A stretch of DNA of 64,000 nt from the NCBI RefSeq assembly GCF_016765585.1, contig NZ_JAESWC010000001.1:310001-374000 (forward strand). Direction: 5' to 3'. Shown piece after piece: positions 1 to 9,458 of the stretch. The notes under the pieces are model-generated. The model was not told where the DNA came from, searched no databases, and worked only from the letters and a program-made list of their open reading frames with translations. The translations under genes were made by a program, and so were the position numbers. Each line of letters opens with the position of its first letter. Positions within the stretch are counted from its first letter, which is position 1. The stretch comes from Clostridium rhizosphaerae (GTDB lineage: Bacteria > Bacillota > Clostridia > Clostridiales > Clostridiaceae).

Positions 1-436
1 TCATAGCAAACATAGATATATTCTCTTGTTTTATTTCTTCAATACCTTCAATCACTATGTTGTTCGCATTTACTAAATTTCCTTCCTCAAAATTTAGTTT
101 AAAGCTTTTAAAGCCTGTTCCAAAGTATATTCTCCAGTCATCGTTATAAAACTCTTCTACAATAGCTTCTATAGTACTCATAGGTATAGTTTGATGATTA
201 ATTACACTACCACGCTTATCTAAAATCAGCGCACCATTTAAAAGTATGTAGTAATCTACATCTAGATTATATTGTTTCTGCAGAGCTTCTATATGGTCAT
301 ACGCCCTGCCAGTAGCTATAGCAAAGCAGTGTTTTAAATCTTTTAACTTTTTGATATAATCAAGGTTTTCTTCAGTTATAGATACATGATTTTCTAAAAG
401 TGTTCCATCCAAATCAGTTACAAATAGTTTTTTCAT
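1..436 (-). CDS. HAD-superfamily (Cof-type) sugar phosphatase, 3' end beyond window
   Basis: The protein begins MKKLFVTDLDGTLLEN, which is HAD motif I (DxDGT/L) with the nucleophile and acid/base aspartates at residues 8 and 10. It continues with IATGRAYDHIEAL and YYILLNGALI, typical of Cof/YidA-type hydrolases that dephosphorylate sugar phosphates or flavin-type metabolites in the cytoplasm. The start is fixed by a GGAGG about 5 bases upstream (442-446). About 145 residues are visible; the cap domain and motifs III and IV lie beyond base 1. The gene upstream is separated by a terminator, so this gene probably has its own promoter or depends on read-through. Substrate cannot be told from the sequence. 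Confidence 0.88.
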   Translation of the reverse strand, partial: MKKLFVTDLDGTLLENHVSITEENLDYIKKLKDLKHCFAIATGRAYDHIEALQKQYNLDVDYYILLNGALILDKRGSVINHQTIPMSTIEAIVEEFYNDDWRIYFGTGFKSFKLNFEEGNLVNANNIVIEGIEEIKQENISMFAM

Positions 437-452
437 AGCTGCCTCCTGTAAA

Positions 453-487
453 CAAAAATCAGGGACAGTTTATAAAACTATCCCCTG
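453..487 (-). terminator. Rho-independent terminator
   Basis: Read on the minus strand, CAGGG and AGTTT arms pair with AAACT and CCCTG and are followed by ATTTTTG. It lies directly after the stop of the membrane protein gene and just before the HAD gene. Confidence 0.75.
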
Positions 488-501
488 CTCACTTAATTAT
501 A

Positions 502-2013
502 TCATAATTTTATTTTCTTTTTTATAAGATTATTTAAACACCATAAAACGGAAGCAAAGATTATAATGTCAAAAGTAAAATTAAATAAATATAACTGTTT
601 TGAAGTATCTGCCTGACCATTTCCCATATAAGACATTGGAAACTGAAGTATACTTATAAAAAATATTGCCCAAAAAAGCTGTATTTTTGCTTTGACCTCT
701 GTATTAAGCCTATTCCTTAAATATATAAGTATTGAAGAAGCTAAAATAATAATATAAATTAGAACTATAAATACGAGCTTCTTAGGCGTGCATTTTAACC
801 TTAAAGAAGACCATGTCGTAAATCTATCGAATTTTCTTATCGGTACTTCACTATAGCTTCTTTTATATTTTCCCAAATAAGTACTTGTATCAAAAGAATG
901 CGCTGCTGTGTACTCCATTCCTTGTATAAGCCTTAAAGGATGAGTTATATAAAACTTAATCAGTTTTCCATTGCTCATTCTGCTGTAAAATTCTTTTTCA
1001 GTAATTTCTGTGTGAGGTATATATTTTACATAATCCTTTGTAGGAGAATATGAGTTTTTTCCTGCCTCTACGACCATATCGGTATTAAGACCTAAATCTA
1101 TCAAATCCTGTCTTGGATTTTTTGAATCCTTAAGTATGCCATAAAAAACAGAATTATAGTTTGTATCCTCACTAAGAGGTTTGTGAATAAGACTAATATC
1201 TATTGGGTAAGCCACTAGAATTATCAGTAGAATTAAAAGTATGCTCTTTTTCATCCAAGTCAGCATATTTCTATTATCCCAAATAAGCTTAGCAAACATA
1301 AGTGATACAACAGGCAGGGCAGAAATAACCTGAAGCTTTGAACCTATAAACATAAGTGATGCTATAAAAATCAGTATAATCTTCGAAAATATTTTTTCGC
1401 TTTCTTTTAAAACTTCTTTGCAGTAAATATAATACATCCAAGATGACAAATACAACATGAAGGTTGTTATCATAGCAGGTTCACCGTATAGGCTATTAAA
1501 CCATACAAGGTAATTCCCATCAAAAAATATAAACAAAGTCAATAAGCATACTATTATACATTTAACTTTACCTTTTATATTTATATATTTTAATATCATG
1601 ATAATGGAAAACAAGTATACTAAACAATAAACGCCTGCTAGATATTCAGTACTAAATAGCTGTCGGCCAAGTATTCTGCATATAATACCTCCTATAGTAG
1701 TAAATACTGAAACTGTAGTTCCTATTATTCCAACAAACATTCTTGGTACACCTTTATCAGGCATCTTATAATCAGTAATAATATAGTCTAAATATCTTTT
1801 AAGATTAGGATTATTTTTATCTTCATCTGTAAGCTGAAGCCCTGAAGCAAACATAACTCTATTAAAATCCCCCTGATCAGCAACCCCTGGCCTGGGATAT
1901 TTAAAAAGCACATAAGATATAATTATAATTGCTAATAAAACAAAAATAATAAATATATATTTTCTAAATATCTTTTCCTTATCTGTAAAATTCCCCTCAT
2001 TTAAGCTGCACAT
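502..2013 (-). CDS. Polytopic membrane protein, possible GT-C-type glycosyltransferase
   Basis: 503 residues with roughly ten hydrophobic segments: one near residues 18-38, then a soluble loop of about 50 residues, then a membrane block, a second large outside loop (about 285-395) and two C-terminal spans. The first loop contains RPGVADQGDFNRVM. An acidic DxGDF-like motif in the first outside loop is what is expected of GT-C lipid-linked-sugar glycosyltransferases, and it recalls WsfD-like glycan hexose transferases; this resemblance is my inference, not a firm family assignment. The gene is monocistronic: terminators flank it on both sides. It could equally be a membrane protein of unknown function. 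Confidence 0.6.
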   Translation of the reverse strand: MCSLNEGNFTDKEKIFRKYIFIIFVLLAIIIISYVLFKYPRPGVADQGDFNRVMFASGLQLTDEDKNNPNLKRYLDYIITDYKMPDKGVPRMFVGIIGTTVSVFTTIGGIICRILGRQLFSTEYLAGVYCLVYLFSIIMILKYINIKGKVKCIIVCLLTLFIFFDGNYLVWFNSLYGEPAMITTFMLYLSSWMYYIYCKEVLKESEKIFSKIILIFIASLMFIGSKLQVISALPVVSLMFAKLIWDNRNMLTWMKKSILLILLIILVAYPIDISLIHKPLSEDTNYNSVFYGILKDSKNPRQDLIDLGLNTDMVVEAGKNSYSPTKDYVKYIPHTEITEKEFYSRMSNGKLIKFYITHPLRLIQGMEYTAAHSFDTSTYLGKYKRSYSEVPIRKFDRFTTWSSLRLKCTPKKLVFIVLIYIIILASSILIYLRNRLNTEVKAKIQLFWAIFFISILQFPMSYMGNGQADTSKQLYLFNFTFDIIIFASVLWCLNNLIKKKIKL

Positions 2014-2104
2014 TATATTTCACTCCAAACTCCTATATATATTTACTATTATTGACAATAATATAACATATCTTTCAAGCTTGAAGTGGTTTTATCGTAA
2101 AATA

Positions 2105-2144
2105 GAAAAACTAAAACAGAAGCCCGTATATAGACTTCCGTTTT
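2105..2144 (-). terminator. Rho-independent terminator after the chemotaxis receptor
   Basis: On the minus strand AAAAC-GGAAG pairs with CTTC-GTTTT and is followed by AGTTTTTC. It sits 25 bases after the receptor stop codon. Confidence 0.7.
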
Positions 2145-2170
2145 ATAATAATCAATTTAATTTGTTTATA

Positions 2171-3883
2171 CTATATTTTGAATTTATGTACCATTAAACT
2201 TAGCTTCTCTGCCATTTCTGCTTGGCTTTGAGCTGCTTTTGCAACTTCCTCTATAGCCATAGTAGTTTCATTGACCCCATTTAATATTTCCGAGGAGCCT
2301 GCAGCTGTTTCTTGTGCCGTTGCTGATACAGTTTCTAATGCACTTCCTACTTGTTCCATAGACTCTGAAATCAATTTTGTGCTTTCCAAAATATTCTTAG
2401 ACATATCACTTACATATACAGAATCCTTCTCATAACTGTCTGCCGTACTGCTTAAAAGCTTATAGGTAGGCTCAACATCAGTCACTAAAAACTGAAGGAT
2501 ATCCTTGCCGCTTTGTGATAAATTGTCAAATGCATTCATAACTTGGCTAACAATACTTTGAATATTACTTACAGTTTCAGAAGACTGCTCTGCAAGTTTT
2601 CTAACCTCTTCTGCGACAACGGCAAATCCCCTTCCGGATTCCCCTGCTCTTGCTGCCTCTATTGCTGCATTCAGAGCCAATAAATTTGTCTGTGCTGCAA
2701 TACTTCCTATTGTATCAGACATAACTTTAACTTCATGTACAACTTGCCCTTCTTCAATGGCCTGATTAATTCGCTCCTGAGTTTCGGTGTATTTTTTAAT
2801 TCCCGACTGCATTGCTGTTTCAGCTTTACCCTTAACCTCAACCGCTCGTTTTTCTATTTCATCAAAAGATGTGCTTGCTTCTTTTGCCTTCCCTGCTAGA
2901 CTAAATACAGTAGAGTTAACCTCCTCGCTGGAGGCGCTTACTTCTTCTGAAACAGTGCTTACTTCTTCTGTTCCTCTTGATATTTCTATTGAAGACTCAT
3001 TTATCACATTCATCTTTGAAGTAATTTCCTCTATAGTGGCAGATAATTCTTCACTTGAAGCACTTATTTCTGAAGTGCTGTAATTAATCTCAGAAATTAG
3101 TTCTCTAATATTATCTGCTGCTATGTTAAGGGTATTTGCCATAGTTCCTATTTCATCCTTAGTATCAATTTTTACTTTATGAGTCAAATCTCCATTTCCT
3201 ATAGCCTCTGCAAAAGCCGATACTTTGTTTAAGTTCTTTGAAATCATTTTAGCAATTCCGTATCCTATTGCTATAGAGATTAGAACACAAAAGACTACTA
3301 TACCTATCGTTAATTTGTATGTTAAATTGAATAATGAAATATTATACTTATTTTCATTCTCTGCATTACTAATATTAGCTTGTACTAGCTCATCTAGAAC
3401 ATTTTCCATATCTTCTCTAGTTTTGGATGCTAAATTTAGTGCATTGACCCCTTCTTTATAATTATTATCATTCACGGCTTTTATTATTGCTTCTCTATCT
3501 TTTCTGTACTGGAGAAGATATTCTTTAAACTTAGGATAAAGTTCCTTTTCCTTTGCAGACATATTTGTCTTTTCATAAGCTGCCATAAGATTATTATCTT
3601 CATTTACCAGCTTTTCGATGTCTTTTTCATAGTCTGCAATCCTTGCTCTATCTCTTTCATAAACAAGAAGCAAACTATCACTCTTAATTTCAAGTAAATT
3701 AGTCTTGATGGTTTTAACCTCATTCAGCGGCATCAAATTATCATTGTACATGGATATAGCATTACTATTAATCCTAGACATATTCACAATACTAATAATC
3801 CCATTCACCGCTACCAACACTGCAACTACTAAAAAACTTAATATGAGTTTCTGTGCTATTTTTAAATTTCCAAACCATTTCAT
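2171..3883 (-). CDS. Methyl-accepting chemotaxis protein
   Basis: 570-residue transmembrane receptor that signals to CheA/CheW. Membrane spans are at about 10-30 and 191-212, with a mostly helical sensor between them of the four-helix-bundle type ([17 protein letters not shown]). A HAMP linker follows (about 212-265), then the cytoplasmic coiled coil with the highly conserved hairpin tip at 393-431 ([37 protein letters not shown]). Start supported by GGGGG 8 bases upstream. No C-terminal CheR-binding pentapeptide is present; the protein ends MVHKFKI. It stands alone without chemotaxis neighbours, as orphan receptors in clostridia usually do. Ligand unknown. Confidence 0.95.
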   Translation of the reverse strand: MKWFGNLKIAQKLILSFLVVAVLVAVNGIISIVNMSRINSNAISMYNDNLMPLNEVKTIKTNLLEIKSDSLLLVYERDRARIADYEKDIEKLVNEDNNLMAAYEKTNMSAKEKELYPKFKEYLLQYRKDREAIIKAVNDNNYKEGVNALNLASKTREDMENVLDELVQANISNAENENKYNISLFNLTYKLTIGIVVFCVLISIAIGYGIAKMISKNLNKVSAFAEAIGNGDLTHKVKIDTKDEIGTMANTLNIAADNIRELISEINYSTSEISASSEELSATIEEITSKMNVINESSIEISRGTEEVSTVSEEVSASSEEVNSTVFSLAGKAKEASTSFDEIEKRAVEVKGKAETAMQSGIKKYTETQERINQAIEEGQVVHEVKVMSDTIGSIAAQTNLLALNAAIEAARAGESGRGFAVVAEEVRKLAEQSSETVSNIQSIVSQVMNAFDNLSQSGKDILQFLVTDVEPTYKLLSSTADSYEKDSVYVSDMSKNILESTKLISESMEQVGSALETVSATAQETAAGSSEILNGVNETTMAIEEVAKAAQSQAEMAEKLSLMVHKFKI

Positions 3884-3963
3884 GTCGCATCCCCCTTGTC
3901 ATAAGTAAATATTGATTAATTTATTAAATAACATAAACAAACAAATAATTGAAACAATCTGAC

Positions 3964-4545
3964 CTATTCTATACTTGTTATGCCTCTCCAATACACATTA
4001 AAAACTTTTTTCATAGTTTCAGATGAAAATCCAGGACTTCTATAAGAGGTTAAAAAGGTTCCTTGAAGAAAAACCATAAAGGAATAAATTAATTCTTCCA
4101 TCGGCTTAGGAGTTATGATACCCTTACGCAACCCTTCATTTATTATTCCACTTACTATTTCAACAGTTCTATCCCTAAAACTCAGCGCTCTCTTTCTTAT
4201 TTCATCATAAAAGCTTAATTTAGAGAAAAACATTATTCCTATCCAAAAGCTGCTTACATATTCATGTTCCTTAACATAATCAATGCAATTTTCGACAAAT
4301 ATAAACAATTTTTCTTCTTCGTTCCTACCTTCAAAATATTCTACTATATGATTTATATAGATTAAGAATCTTTCAATTTCTTTATCCAAAACTTCTAAAA
4401 ATAACGCTTCCTTACTTGGAAAATGTGCGTAAATTGATGGTTTTTTTATCCCTACTTTTTCTGCAATATCCTTTAGGCTTGTTCCATCATATCCTTTCTG
4501 CGCAAAGAGCAAGAAAGCTTCTTCCACAATTTTATCTCTCGTCAT
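3964..4545 (-). CDS. TetR-family transcriptional regulator
   Basis: 193 residues. The N-terminal helix-turn-helix is typical of TetR proteins (FAQKGYDGTSLKDIAEKVGI, then KPSIYAHFPSKEALFLEV, residues about 12-52). The C-terminal ligand-binding part is helical and carries no recognisable specificity. A perfect inverted repeat lies 12 bases upstream of the start, so the gene probably represses itself. No efflux pump or enzyme is adjacent in the same direction, so the regulon cannot be named. The start is preceded by GGAGG with good spacing. Confidence 0.92.
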   Translation of the reverse strand: MTRDKIVEEAFLLFAQKGYDGTSLKDIAEKVGIKKPSIYAHFPSKEALFLEVLDKEIERFLIYINHIVEYFEGRNEEEKLFIFVENCIDYVKEHEYVSSFWIGIMFFSKLSFYDEIRKRALSFRDRTVEIVSGIINEGLRKGIITPKPMEELIYSFMVFLQGTFLTSYRSPGFSSETMKKVFNVYWRGITSIE

Positions 4546-4556
4546 AATTTCCTCCT

Positions 4557-4570
4557 ACCTATCGTTAGGT
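4557..4570. promoter_or_regulatory. Putative TetR operator
   Basis: ACCTA-TCGT-TAGGT is a perfect 5-bp inverted repeat in the leader of the TetR gene. It resembles the CCTAACG-type half sites bound by many TetR regulators. Autoregulation is an inference from position. Confidence 0.55.
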
Positions 4571-4692
4571 TGTTATTTATATTTTATACAAATAATGCAA
4601 GCAAGTCAATAAACGTTTGCAGAAAATTTGAAACACTTCTATTCTCTACTACAGATACATGTCGATAATTGTAAATTTAAATTTAGTTCTTT

Positions 4693-4734
4693 AAATAAAA
4701 ACGAGTACTAAATTTTTAATAAGTTTAGTACTCG
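4693..4734 (-). terminator. Rho-independent terminator after GNAT gene
   Basis: On the minus strand CGAGTACTAAA pairs perfectly with TTTAGTACTCG (11 bp) and is followed by TTTTTATTT. Confidence 0.9.
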
Positions 4735-4744
4735 AAATAAATAT

Positions 4745-5308
4745 TTATATAAATTCTTTAATATTTTTATAATCCTCATCTAGTATAGCAAGCACCTGAT
4801 GATCTTCCCATTTTCCATTTATGTTTACATTTTTTCTTGCTATGCCTTCCTTAACAAAACCAGCCTTTTCCAAAACTCGCATAGATCTTAAATTATGAGG
4901 CATTACTCCTGCTTCAATTCTATGCAGCTTTAACTCTTCAAAACCAAACTTTACTGTATGCATAACAGCTTCAGTCATATATCCCTTACCATTACACTCT
5001 AAATCTAAATAGTATCCAATGTAGCAGCTTTGCAGAGGCCCTCGAAATACTTCTGATAAAGCTATATTTCCTATAAGAGCATCATTATTCTTTTCGAAAA
5101 TTCCAAAAGAGTATTTTTCATCTCTTTTACTTTGTTCATTATTACTTTCTATAAGCTGTCTTTGAACTTCAAGAGTATAGAACTCACTGTTTCTGGTAGA
5201 CACATATTTTTGAAAAAACTCCTTATTTCTTAATTGTAGATCTAATACTGCTTCTGCATCGCTTTCTTCTAAAAACCTAATATAAATATTATTTCCCTCT
5301 AATTTCAT
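4745..5308 (-). CDS. GNAT acetyltransferase, RimJ/RimL type
   Basis: 187 residues. The pattern YIRFLEESDAEAVLDL at the N-terminus, GYYLDLECNGKGYMTEAV (acetyl-CoA pyrophosphate loop, about residues 97-114) and LHRIEAGVMPHNLRSMRVLEKAGF are hallmarks of the RimJ/RimL/YdaF branch of Gcn5-related N-acetyltransferases. Such proteins acetylate protein N-termini, amino acids or antibiotics; the substrate here is not evident. A second GNAT gene follows about 60 bases upstream on the same strand without a clear terminator between them, so the two may be co-transcribed. Confidence 0.9.
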   Translation of the reverse strand: MKLEGNNIYIRFLEESDAEAVLDLQLRNKEFFQKYVSTRNSEFYTLEVQRQLIESNNEQSKRDEKYSFGIFEKNNDALIGNIALSEVFRGPLQSCYIGYYLDLECNGKGYMTEAVMHTVKFGFEELKLHRIEAGVMPHNLRSMRVLEKAGFVKEGIARKNVNINGKWEDHQVLAILDEDYKNIKEFI

Positions 5309-5371
5309 ATAGTATAAATTCTCCCCTTTCCATTAAGTAAAAACTTTATAGATTATATGATCTATTATTAA

Positions 5372-5827
5372 TTACATTTCCAGTTCCATTATTTCATTGC
5401 TACTGGAAAATCCCTGCCGTTCATAGAAGGCTACTGATCTTTGGCTTGGCCAAACAAATAATAATTCAATTTTATTATTTATAGCCCATTGTTTTACTTT
5501 TTTCAAAAGTTCTGTTCCTATTCCTTCATTTCTAAATTCAGCCTTTGTGTGAACATTTGTTACATAACCTATCTCTGCAAATAGTTTTTGTGGCTTGGGC
5601 ACTTTTCTTATTCTATTTATGTAAACATTAGAAATAACTTTATTGTTTTCTTCTGCAATCCAATATTCCCAACTGCCGCTTTTAAGGCCATCAACTAAAA
5701 ACAAATTACATTCTTTAATAAAATCTTCTTTAGAAATATTGAATTTTCCTTCTTCTTCATATTCATGTTCCCATCTCATTTCTGAAAGCATTGAAACATC
5801 ACTTTCTGTTGCTAATCTGTATATCAC
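5372..5827 (-). CDS. GNAT-family acetyltransferase
   Basis: 151 residues, GTG start preceded by GGGG. The fold is seen from IYRLATESDVSMLSEMR at the N-terminus, VTNVHTKAEFRNEGIGTELL (acetyl-CoA-binding motif A, about residues 90-109) and the C-terminal SVAFYERQGF. This is a generic Acetyltransf_1 protein. Substrate unknown. It precedes the RimL-type gene on the same strand and may form a two-gene unit with it. Confidence 0.88.
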   Translation of the reverse strand: MIYRLATESDVSMLSEMRWEHEYEEEGKFNISKEDFIKECNLFLVDGLKSGSWEYWIAEENNKVISNVYINRIRKVPKPQKLFAEIGYVTNVHTKAEFRNEGIGTELLKKVKQWAINNKIELLFVWPSQRSVAFYERQGFSSSNEIMELEM

Positions 5828-5955
5828 ATTACCCCATCCTTATACTCAATTTTTCTCAATTACGAATTGATTCTATTATATAATAATCTTACAATACTTA
5901 CTATAATTGATATGTATTGCTTCAGCACTTTTATTTAATATAGTCTAATATAATA

Positions 5956-5997
5956 GAAAAACAGACCTAAGCCTCTGACACATCGGTTTAGGTCTGT
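5956..5997 (-). terminator. Rho-independent terminator after the MerR gene
   Basis: On the minus strand ACAGACCTAA pairs with TTAGGTCTGT (10 bp) and is followed by TTTTC. Confidence 0.85.
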
Positions 5998-6009
5998 AAG
6001 TGTATTCAT

Positions 6010-6756
6010 CTATATGTTATTTGAATATACTTCTGCAGCCATGCAGAGATAATAACCTAATCCAATCTGCATATTTTCCAGCATTTCTCTGTGAAAATCA
6101 TCTTGTAAAAAGAATCGTGTCTGCTGAACAAATCCTTGTGCATCAATATTTATCCCAGATTTATTTAAGAATGCAATATGCTCTCTCACTCTCTTCTGAA
6201 GTCTTTCATCATCGCTCTTCCACTTATTAACTAAAGCTTCTTTTATATAATTAAGAAAATCTTGAGCCTCTGCTGCTTTTTCATTCATGCTTTGTACTTC
6301 TATTTCGTTGTTCTCAAGTATGTCATGTTTGTATTTATCTTTTATATATTCTCTTTGCTCTGAAAGCGCACCTTCCCATTGTTCTTTATTTAATCCTTTA
6401 AACATTTCTGATTTATCCATAATTTCTCCTTTCATACTGCTTTCTATAGATGTTTTTATTGTTTTTAACAGGTCATCCATTCTTTTTCTTCTAGATATAA
6501 TCATCTCTTGCTGTTTAATTAAACATTCAATTCTATTAGGCTCATTCTCTAAAGCTTTTTTAACATCACTAAGTGAAAATTCAAGTTCACGATAAAACAA
6601 TATCTGCTGCAATCTTTCAAGTTCATTTTCTCCATATAATCGATAGCCAGCTTCACTTATATGGCAGGGCTCAAGAAGTCCTATTTTGTGGTAATGATGC
6701 AGCGCTTTTATTGTGACACCTGACAGCTTTGCAACATCTTTAACAGTATATAACAT
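6010..6756 (-). CDS. MerR-family regulator with TipAS-type ligand domain
   Basis: 248 residues. The winged-helix MerR head is clear (YTVKDVAKLSGVTIKALHHY, HKIGLLEPCHISEAGYRLY, residues 3-40), followed by the dimerisation helix (IECLIKQQEMIISRRKRMDDL). The C-terminal half (ALSEQREYIKDKYK to LGYYLCMAAEVYSNNI) matches the TipAS antibiotic-recognition domain found in TipA, Mta and related multidrug regulators. I start at the ATG at 6756, which has AGGTGA 6 bases upstream and begins MLYTVKDV; an in-frame upstream ATG gives a 12-residue extension with no good ribosome binding site. The gene has the 19-bp-spacer promoter expected for self-activation. No efflux gene follows it; the promoter is its own. 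Confidence 0.9.
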   Translation of the reverse strand: MLYTVKDVAKLSGVTIKALHHYHKIGLLEPCHISEAGYRLYGENELERLQQILFYRELEFSLSDVKKALENEPNRIECLIKQQEMIISRRKRMDDLLKTIKTSIESSMKGEIMDKSEMFKGLNKEQWEGALSEQREYIKDKYKHDILENNEIEVQSMNEKAAEAQDFLNYIKEALVNKWKSDDERLQKRVREHIAFLNKSGINIDAQGFVQQTRFFLQDDFHREMLENMQIGLGYYLCMAAEVYSNNI

Positions 6757-6811
6757 AATTTTCACCTCATTAATAATCTTATCTGTGCGCACATTTCTTG
6801 ATTACATTTAT

Positions 6812-6842
6812 ATAATAATGTCTCCTCTAAGGTAAGAGTCAA
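6812..6842 (-). promoter_or_regulatory. MerR-type promoter with 19-bp spacer
   Basis: On the minus strand TTGACT (6842-6837) and TATTAT (6817-6812) are separated by exactly 19 bp, CTTACCTTAGAGGAGACAT, which contains a partial CTC/GAG dyad. MerR proteins activate promoters with 19-20-bp spacers by twisting the DNA, so this fits an autoregulated MerR/TipAS gene whose start lies 56 bases downstream. Confidence 0.75.
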
Positions 6843-6863
6843 CACGTATTTCAAATTTTTATT

Positions 6864-6909
6864 TAAAAAAGTACCGAGTGCTGATTTATAATAAATTCAG
6901 CACTCGGCA
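6864..6909 (-). terminator. Rho-independent terminator after GNAT gene
   Basis: On the minus strand TGCCGAGTGCTGA pairs with TCAGCACTCGGTA (12-13 bp) and is followed by CTTTTTTAAA. Confidence 0.9.
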
Positions 6910-6916
6910 GTAATAA

Positions 6917-7810
6917 TTAAATATCATATTTATAACACGCAACTGCTTCAACCTGCTTAAAACCTTCCTGAAGATATAAAGCTTTTGCTCTATCATTTTC
7001 TGCATTTACGCAAAGCACGGTTCTGGAATATCCGCTCTTACCTGCAAAGGCAAGAGCAGCTCTTAATAAAATTTTTCCTAATCCTTTTCCCTGGTATTCA
7101 GGTATTATAGCAAGAGGTCCTATATTTAAAGCAGGTAAATCTTCGTACTCATCCTTAGATGCTCTTACCACCCCTACAGCCTTATTTCCATCGTAAAGAA
7201 TCATAGCTCCGCCTTCTACATAATCCTTTCCGGAATTCATCTTTGAAATCATTTCAGGAGTTTGCGGCGTTTCGCTTCCAAGAAGCTTTGCAAAGCTTGA
7301 ATTTCTTACTTCACACCAGATTTCTTCATCTCTTCCTCTTTGAAAAGACCTTATTATATATCCTTTAGGCAAAACAACCTCTGGTATATCTAAACTTTCT
7401 CTTAGCAGAAAAAAAGAATATCTCTCTGCATTAAAGTTTAACTTCTCCAATGTGCTTGTAAATTCTTTATTTATAATTGATGAAAAAACCATTATCTTAT
7501 CCAGCCCTTCTGTGTGATTTAGTATACTCCTAAGAAGCATTTTATAATGCTCTAATTGCTGTGAGCTTGAATGAAATATTCTAAATCTCCCTTTCTTTCC
7601 TTTTTTCATATAATCATCCACAATTAGTGATGCTGCAGCTGTTATCTTATCCCCATCATCCACAATTATATATGTGGGATTTTCTAAATCAGGTGTAAAT
7701 CCTTCTAAATCTTCATCATAAAGAAAAGATTCATCAACCTCTCTTCGATATTTTTTACAGTAATCTATGAATTCTTGAACTCTCTCATTTTTTAAAGCTT
7801 CTATCCTCAT
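6917..7810 (-). CDS. Two-part GNAT acetyltransferase
   Basis: 297 residues, about twice a single GNAT domain. The C-terminal domain is the recognisable one: IRSFQRGRDEEIWCEVRNSSF, GPLAIIPEYQGKGLGKILL (acetyl-CoA loop, about residues 229-247) and VNAENDRAKALYLQEGF. The N-terminal half (about 1-145) looks like a degenerate GNAT-like fold and lacks a clear acetyl-CoA motif. Tandem GNAT proteins of this type include mycothiol-synthase-like enzymes and many uncharacterised ones; function cannot be assigned. Start supported by GGGGGAGAG upstream; the gene is followed by a strong terminator. Confidence 0.85.
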   Translation of the reverse strand: MRIEALKNERVQEFIDYCKKYRREVDESFLYDEDLEGFTPDLENPTYIIVDDGDKITAAASLIVDDYMKKGKKGRFRIFHSSSQQLEHYKMLLRSILNHTEGLDKIMVFSSIINKEFTSTLEKLNFNAERYSFFLLRESLDIPEVVLPKGYIIRSFQRGRDEEIWCEVRNSSFAKLLGSETPQTPEMISKMNSGKDYVEGGAMILYDGNKAVGVVRASKDEYEDLPALNIGPLAIIPEYQGKGLGKILLRAALAFAGKSGYSRTVLCVNAENDRAKALYLQEGFKQVEAVACYKYDI

Positions 7811-7879
7811 AATCTCTCCCCCATAAATTTAGTTGTATATATTATAATTCTATAAAAATCCAAAATTTCCTCCATATAT

Positions 7880-8677
7880 TTACAGTTTATTAATTATCAA
7901 ATTCCCTGATTCGTATTTTTTAAGCCCCTTATAAAACATAGAATAAGCAATCCCTATCCAGATAAGAGCCGCTCCCATGACCTCTAAAAACAGCACAGGA
8001 TTAAATTCATTTATGACTCTTGACGGTATATATACCATAAAGCCTGCCGGAATCAAACTATAAAGTATATACTTAAGACCTCCCTTGAATATTCCTTCAG
8101 GATATATGCTGAAGCTTATTAAAAATTCCGTAGTAAGCTGAGCCAACCCCTCTACATTGCCAGCGTAAAAGCTTAAAGCATGTATAGTTACAAGCACAGA
8201 AGCAAACATTATACTAGCTGTTACGCAGAATAATAAAAACAGCAGAAAGCCTTTAATATCAAAGCCTTTTACTAGGAAAAACAATACTATTCCATACAAG
8301 GTATCTCCCCAAGCTGACACTATAGTTTTAGAGCAAAGTATATTAATAAGAGGATCTTTAGGCTGAAGCAGATACGTGTCCAGCTCCCCGTTTAGTATCA
8401 TTCTTGTAATCTGCCCTACATTCCCAAAGATAACAAAGCATAAACCATAAGCTGAAGAAGATAAAGCCCACAAAAGCATTACATCTTTAAAGCCGTAGCC
8501 TCCGATGCTGTTAACATTGTTAAACAATATCCACCAAAAGAATATAAAAGCAGCATTATTTATAACCATACCAAAGCTTTGAATAAGAAAACTAACTCTA
8601 TATTCCATGACAGAGGATATATTAAATCTAAAATAATAACCCATTAATTTAAAAGCCTTTTTAACCTCCATTAACAT
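7880..8677 (-). CDS. ABC-2-type transporter permease (second subunit)
   Basis: 265 residues with six hydrophobic spans, including WWILFNN near residue 48 and a central LDTYLLQPKDPLINIL loop. That loop is typical of the uncharacterised exporter permeases usually found as a trio (ATPase plus two different permeases of the COG4587/COG3694 type). The gene overlaps the end of the preceding permease by 17 bases, so translation is likely coupled. It works in the membrane with its partner permease and the ATPase encoded first in the operon. The exported substrate is unknown; the riboswitch-like leader of the operon is the only hint. Confidence 0.88.
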   Translation of the reverse strand: MLMEVKKAFKLMGYYFRFNISSVMEYRVSFLIQSFGMVINNAAFIFFWWILFNNVNSIGGYGFKDVMLLWALSSSAYGLCFVIFGNVGQITRMILNGELDTYLLQPKDPLINILCSKTIVSAWGDTLYGIVLFFLVKGFDIKGFLLFLLFCVTASIMFASVLVTIHALSFYAGNVEGLAQLTTEFLISFSIYPEGIFKGGLKYILYSLIPAGFMVYIPSRVINEFNPVLFLEVMGAALIWIGIAYSMFYKGLKKYESGNLIINKL

Positions 8678-9458
8678 TTAGATTCCTTGCCCCCTTTCTA
8701 TATAAAGCCATTGCTAAAGTAAAAAATACACCCAAATAAATTAGCTGCACTGAAAACTGACTTAAAAAGCTAGTTAAGGAAAAATCCACTGCAAGCTTTG
8801 AAGGCACATAAGTTACGTAAGCAAAAGGCATATATTTAGCTACGCTTTGCAGCCAGTTTGGAAACATGTCTATAGGCATAAGCATTCCCCCTAAAGTAAA
8901 CACAAGCTTAGAATAGATCCAGAAAAAAGCACTGTTTTCCTCAAACCAAAAGGAAGTTAAAGCCAATATTATATAAATAAAAAAGTTTATTGTGCAACCT
9001 GCTAATATTGAAAGCATAATTAGCGGAAAATAAATAAAATTAAAGTTTTCCAATGGCCCAACATAAACAAGACCAACCACAATACCTGCTATTGCATTGG
9101 TTACAAGTTTAATGCCTATTTCACCTACAAAATAAGAAAAGCAGTACAACACGTAATTGTAGGGTTTATTTAAAAGGTAAGCTATATTTCCTGTTTTAAC
9201 ATCCTCGTTAACCTGCGAATGTATATCTGTTCTTGAAAGAGTAACAAGCTCTGTAACAACAAGATACCAAATCATTTTATTTATTGATAATCCACCAATT
9301 GTTCCACCCTTTTGTCCGTATATATTTCTCCAAAGCATAAGATATATGAACATGATAAATACAAAAAACAAATTTTTGCTTAGAAAGTTCCAAAAGTATA
9401 CGAGGCTGTTTGACATTGTTATCTTTGAAACCTCCATATATTTACGAATTGATTTCAT
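8661..9458 (-). CDS. ABC-2-type transporter permease (first subunit)
   Basis: 265 residues with six predicted spans and the same layout as the next gene (VNEDVKTGNIAYLLNKPYNY, a loop resembling LDTYLLQPKDPL in its partner), so the two permeases are distant paralogues forming a heterodimer. It overlaps the ATPase gene by 17 bases at its start and the second permease by 17 bases at its end. Family: ABC2_membrane_6-like. An export direction is inferred from the family. Confidence 0.88.
   Translation of the reverse strand: MKSIRKYMEVSKITMSNSLVYFWNFLSKNLFFVFIMFIYLMLWRNIYGQKGGTIGGLSINKMIWYLVVTELVTLSRTDIHSQVNEDVKTGNIAYLLNKPYNYVLYCFSYFVGEIGIKLVTNAIAGIVVGLVYVGPLENFNFIYFPLIMLSILAGCTINFFIYIILALTSFWFEENSAFFWIYSKLVFTLGGMLMPIDMFPNWLQSVAKYMPFAYVTYVPSKLAVDFSLTSFLSQFSVQLIYLGVFFTLAMALYRKGARNLNVNGG

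Noticed and set aside
2787-3461. Plus-strand open frames across the chemotaxis receptor gene
   Set aside because: They lie wholly within the receptor coding sequence, have Ser/Leu-rich shadow composition and lack ribosome binding sites.
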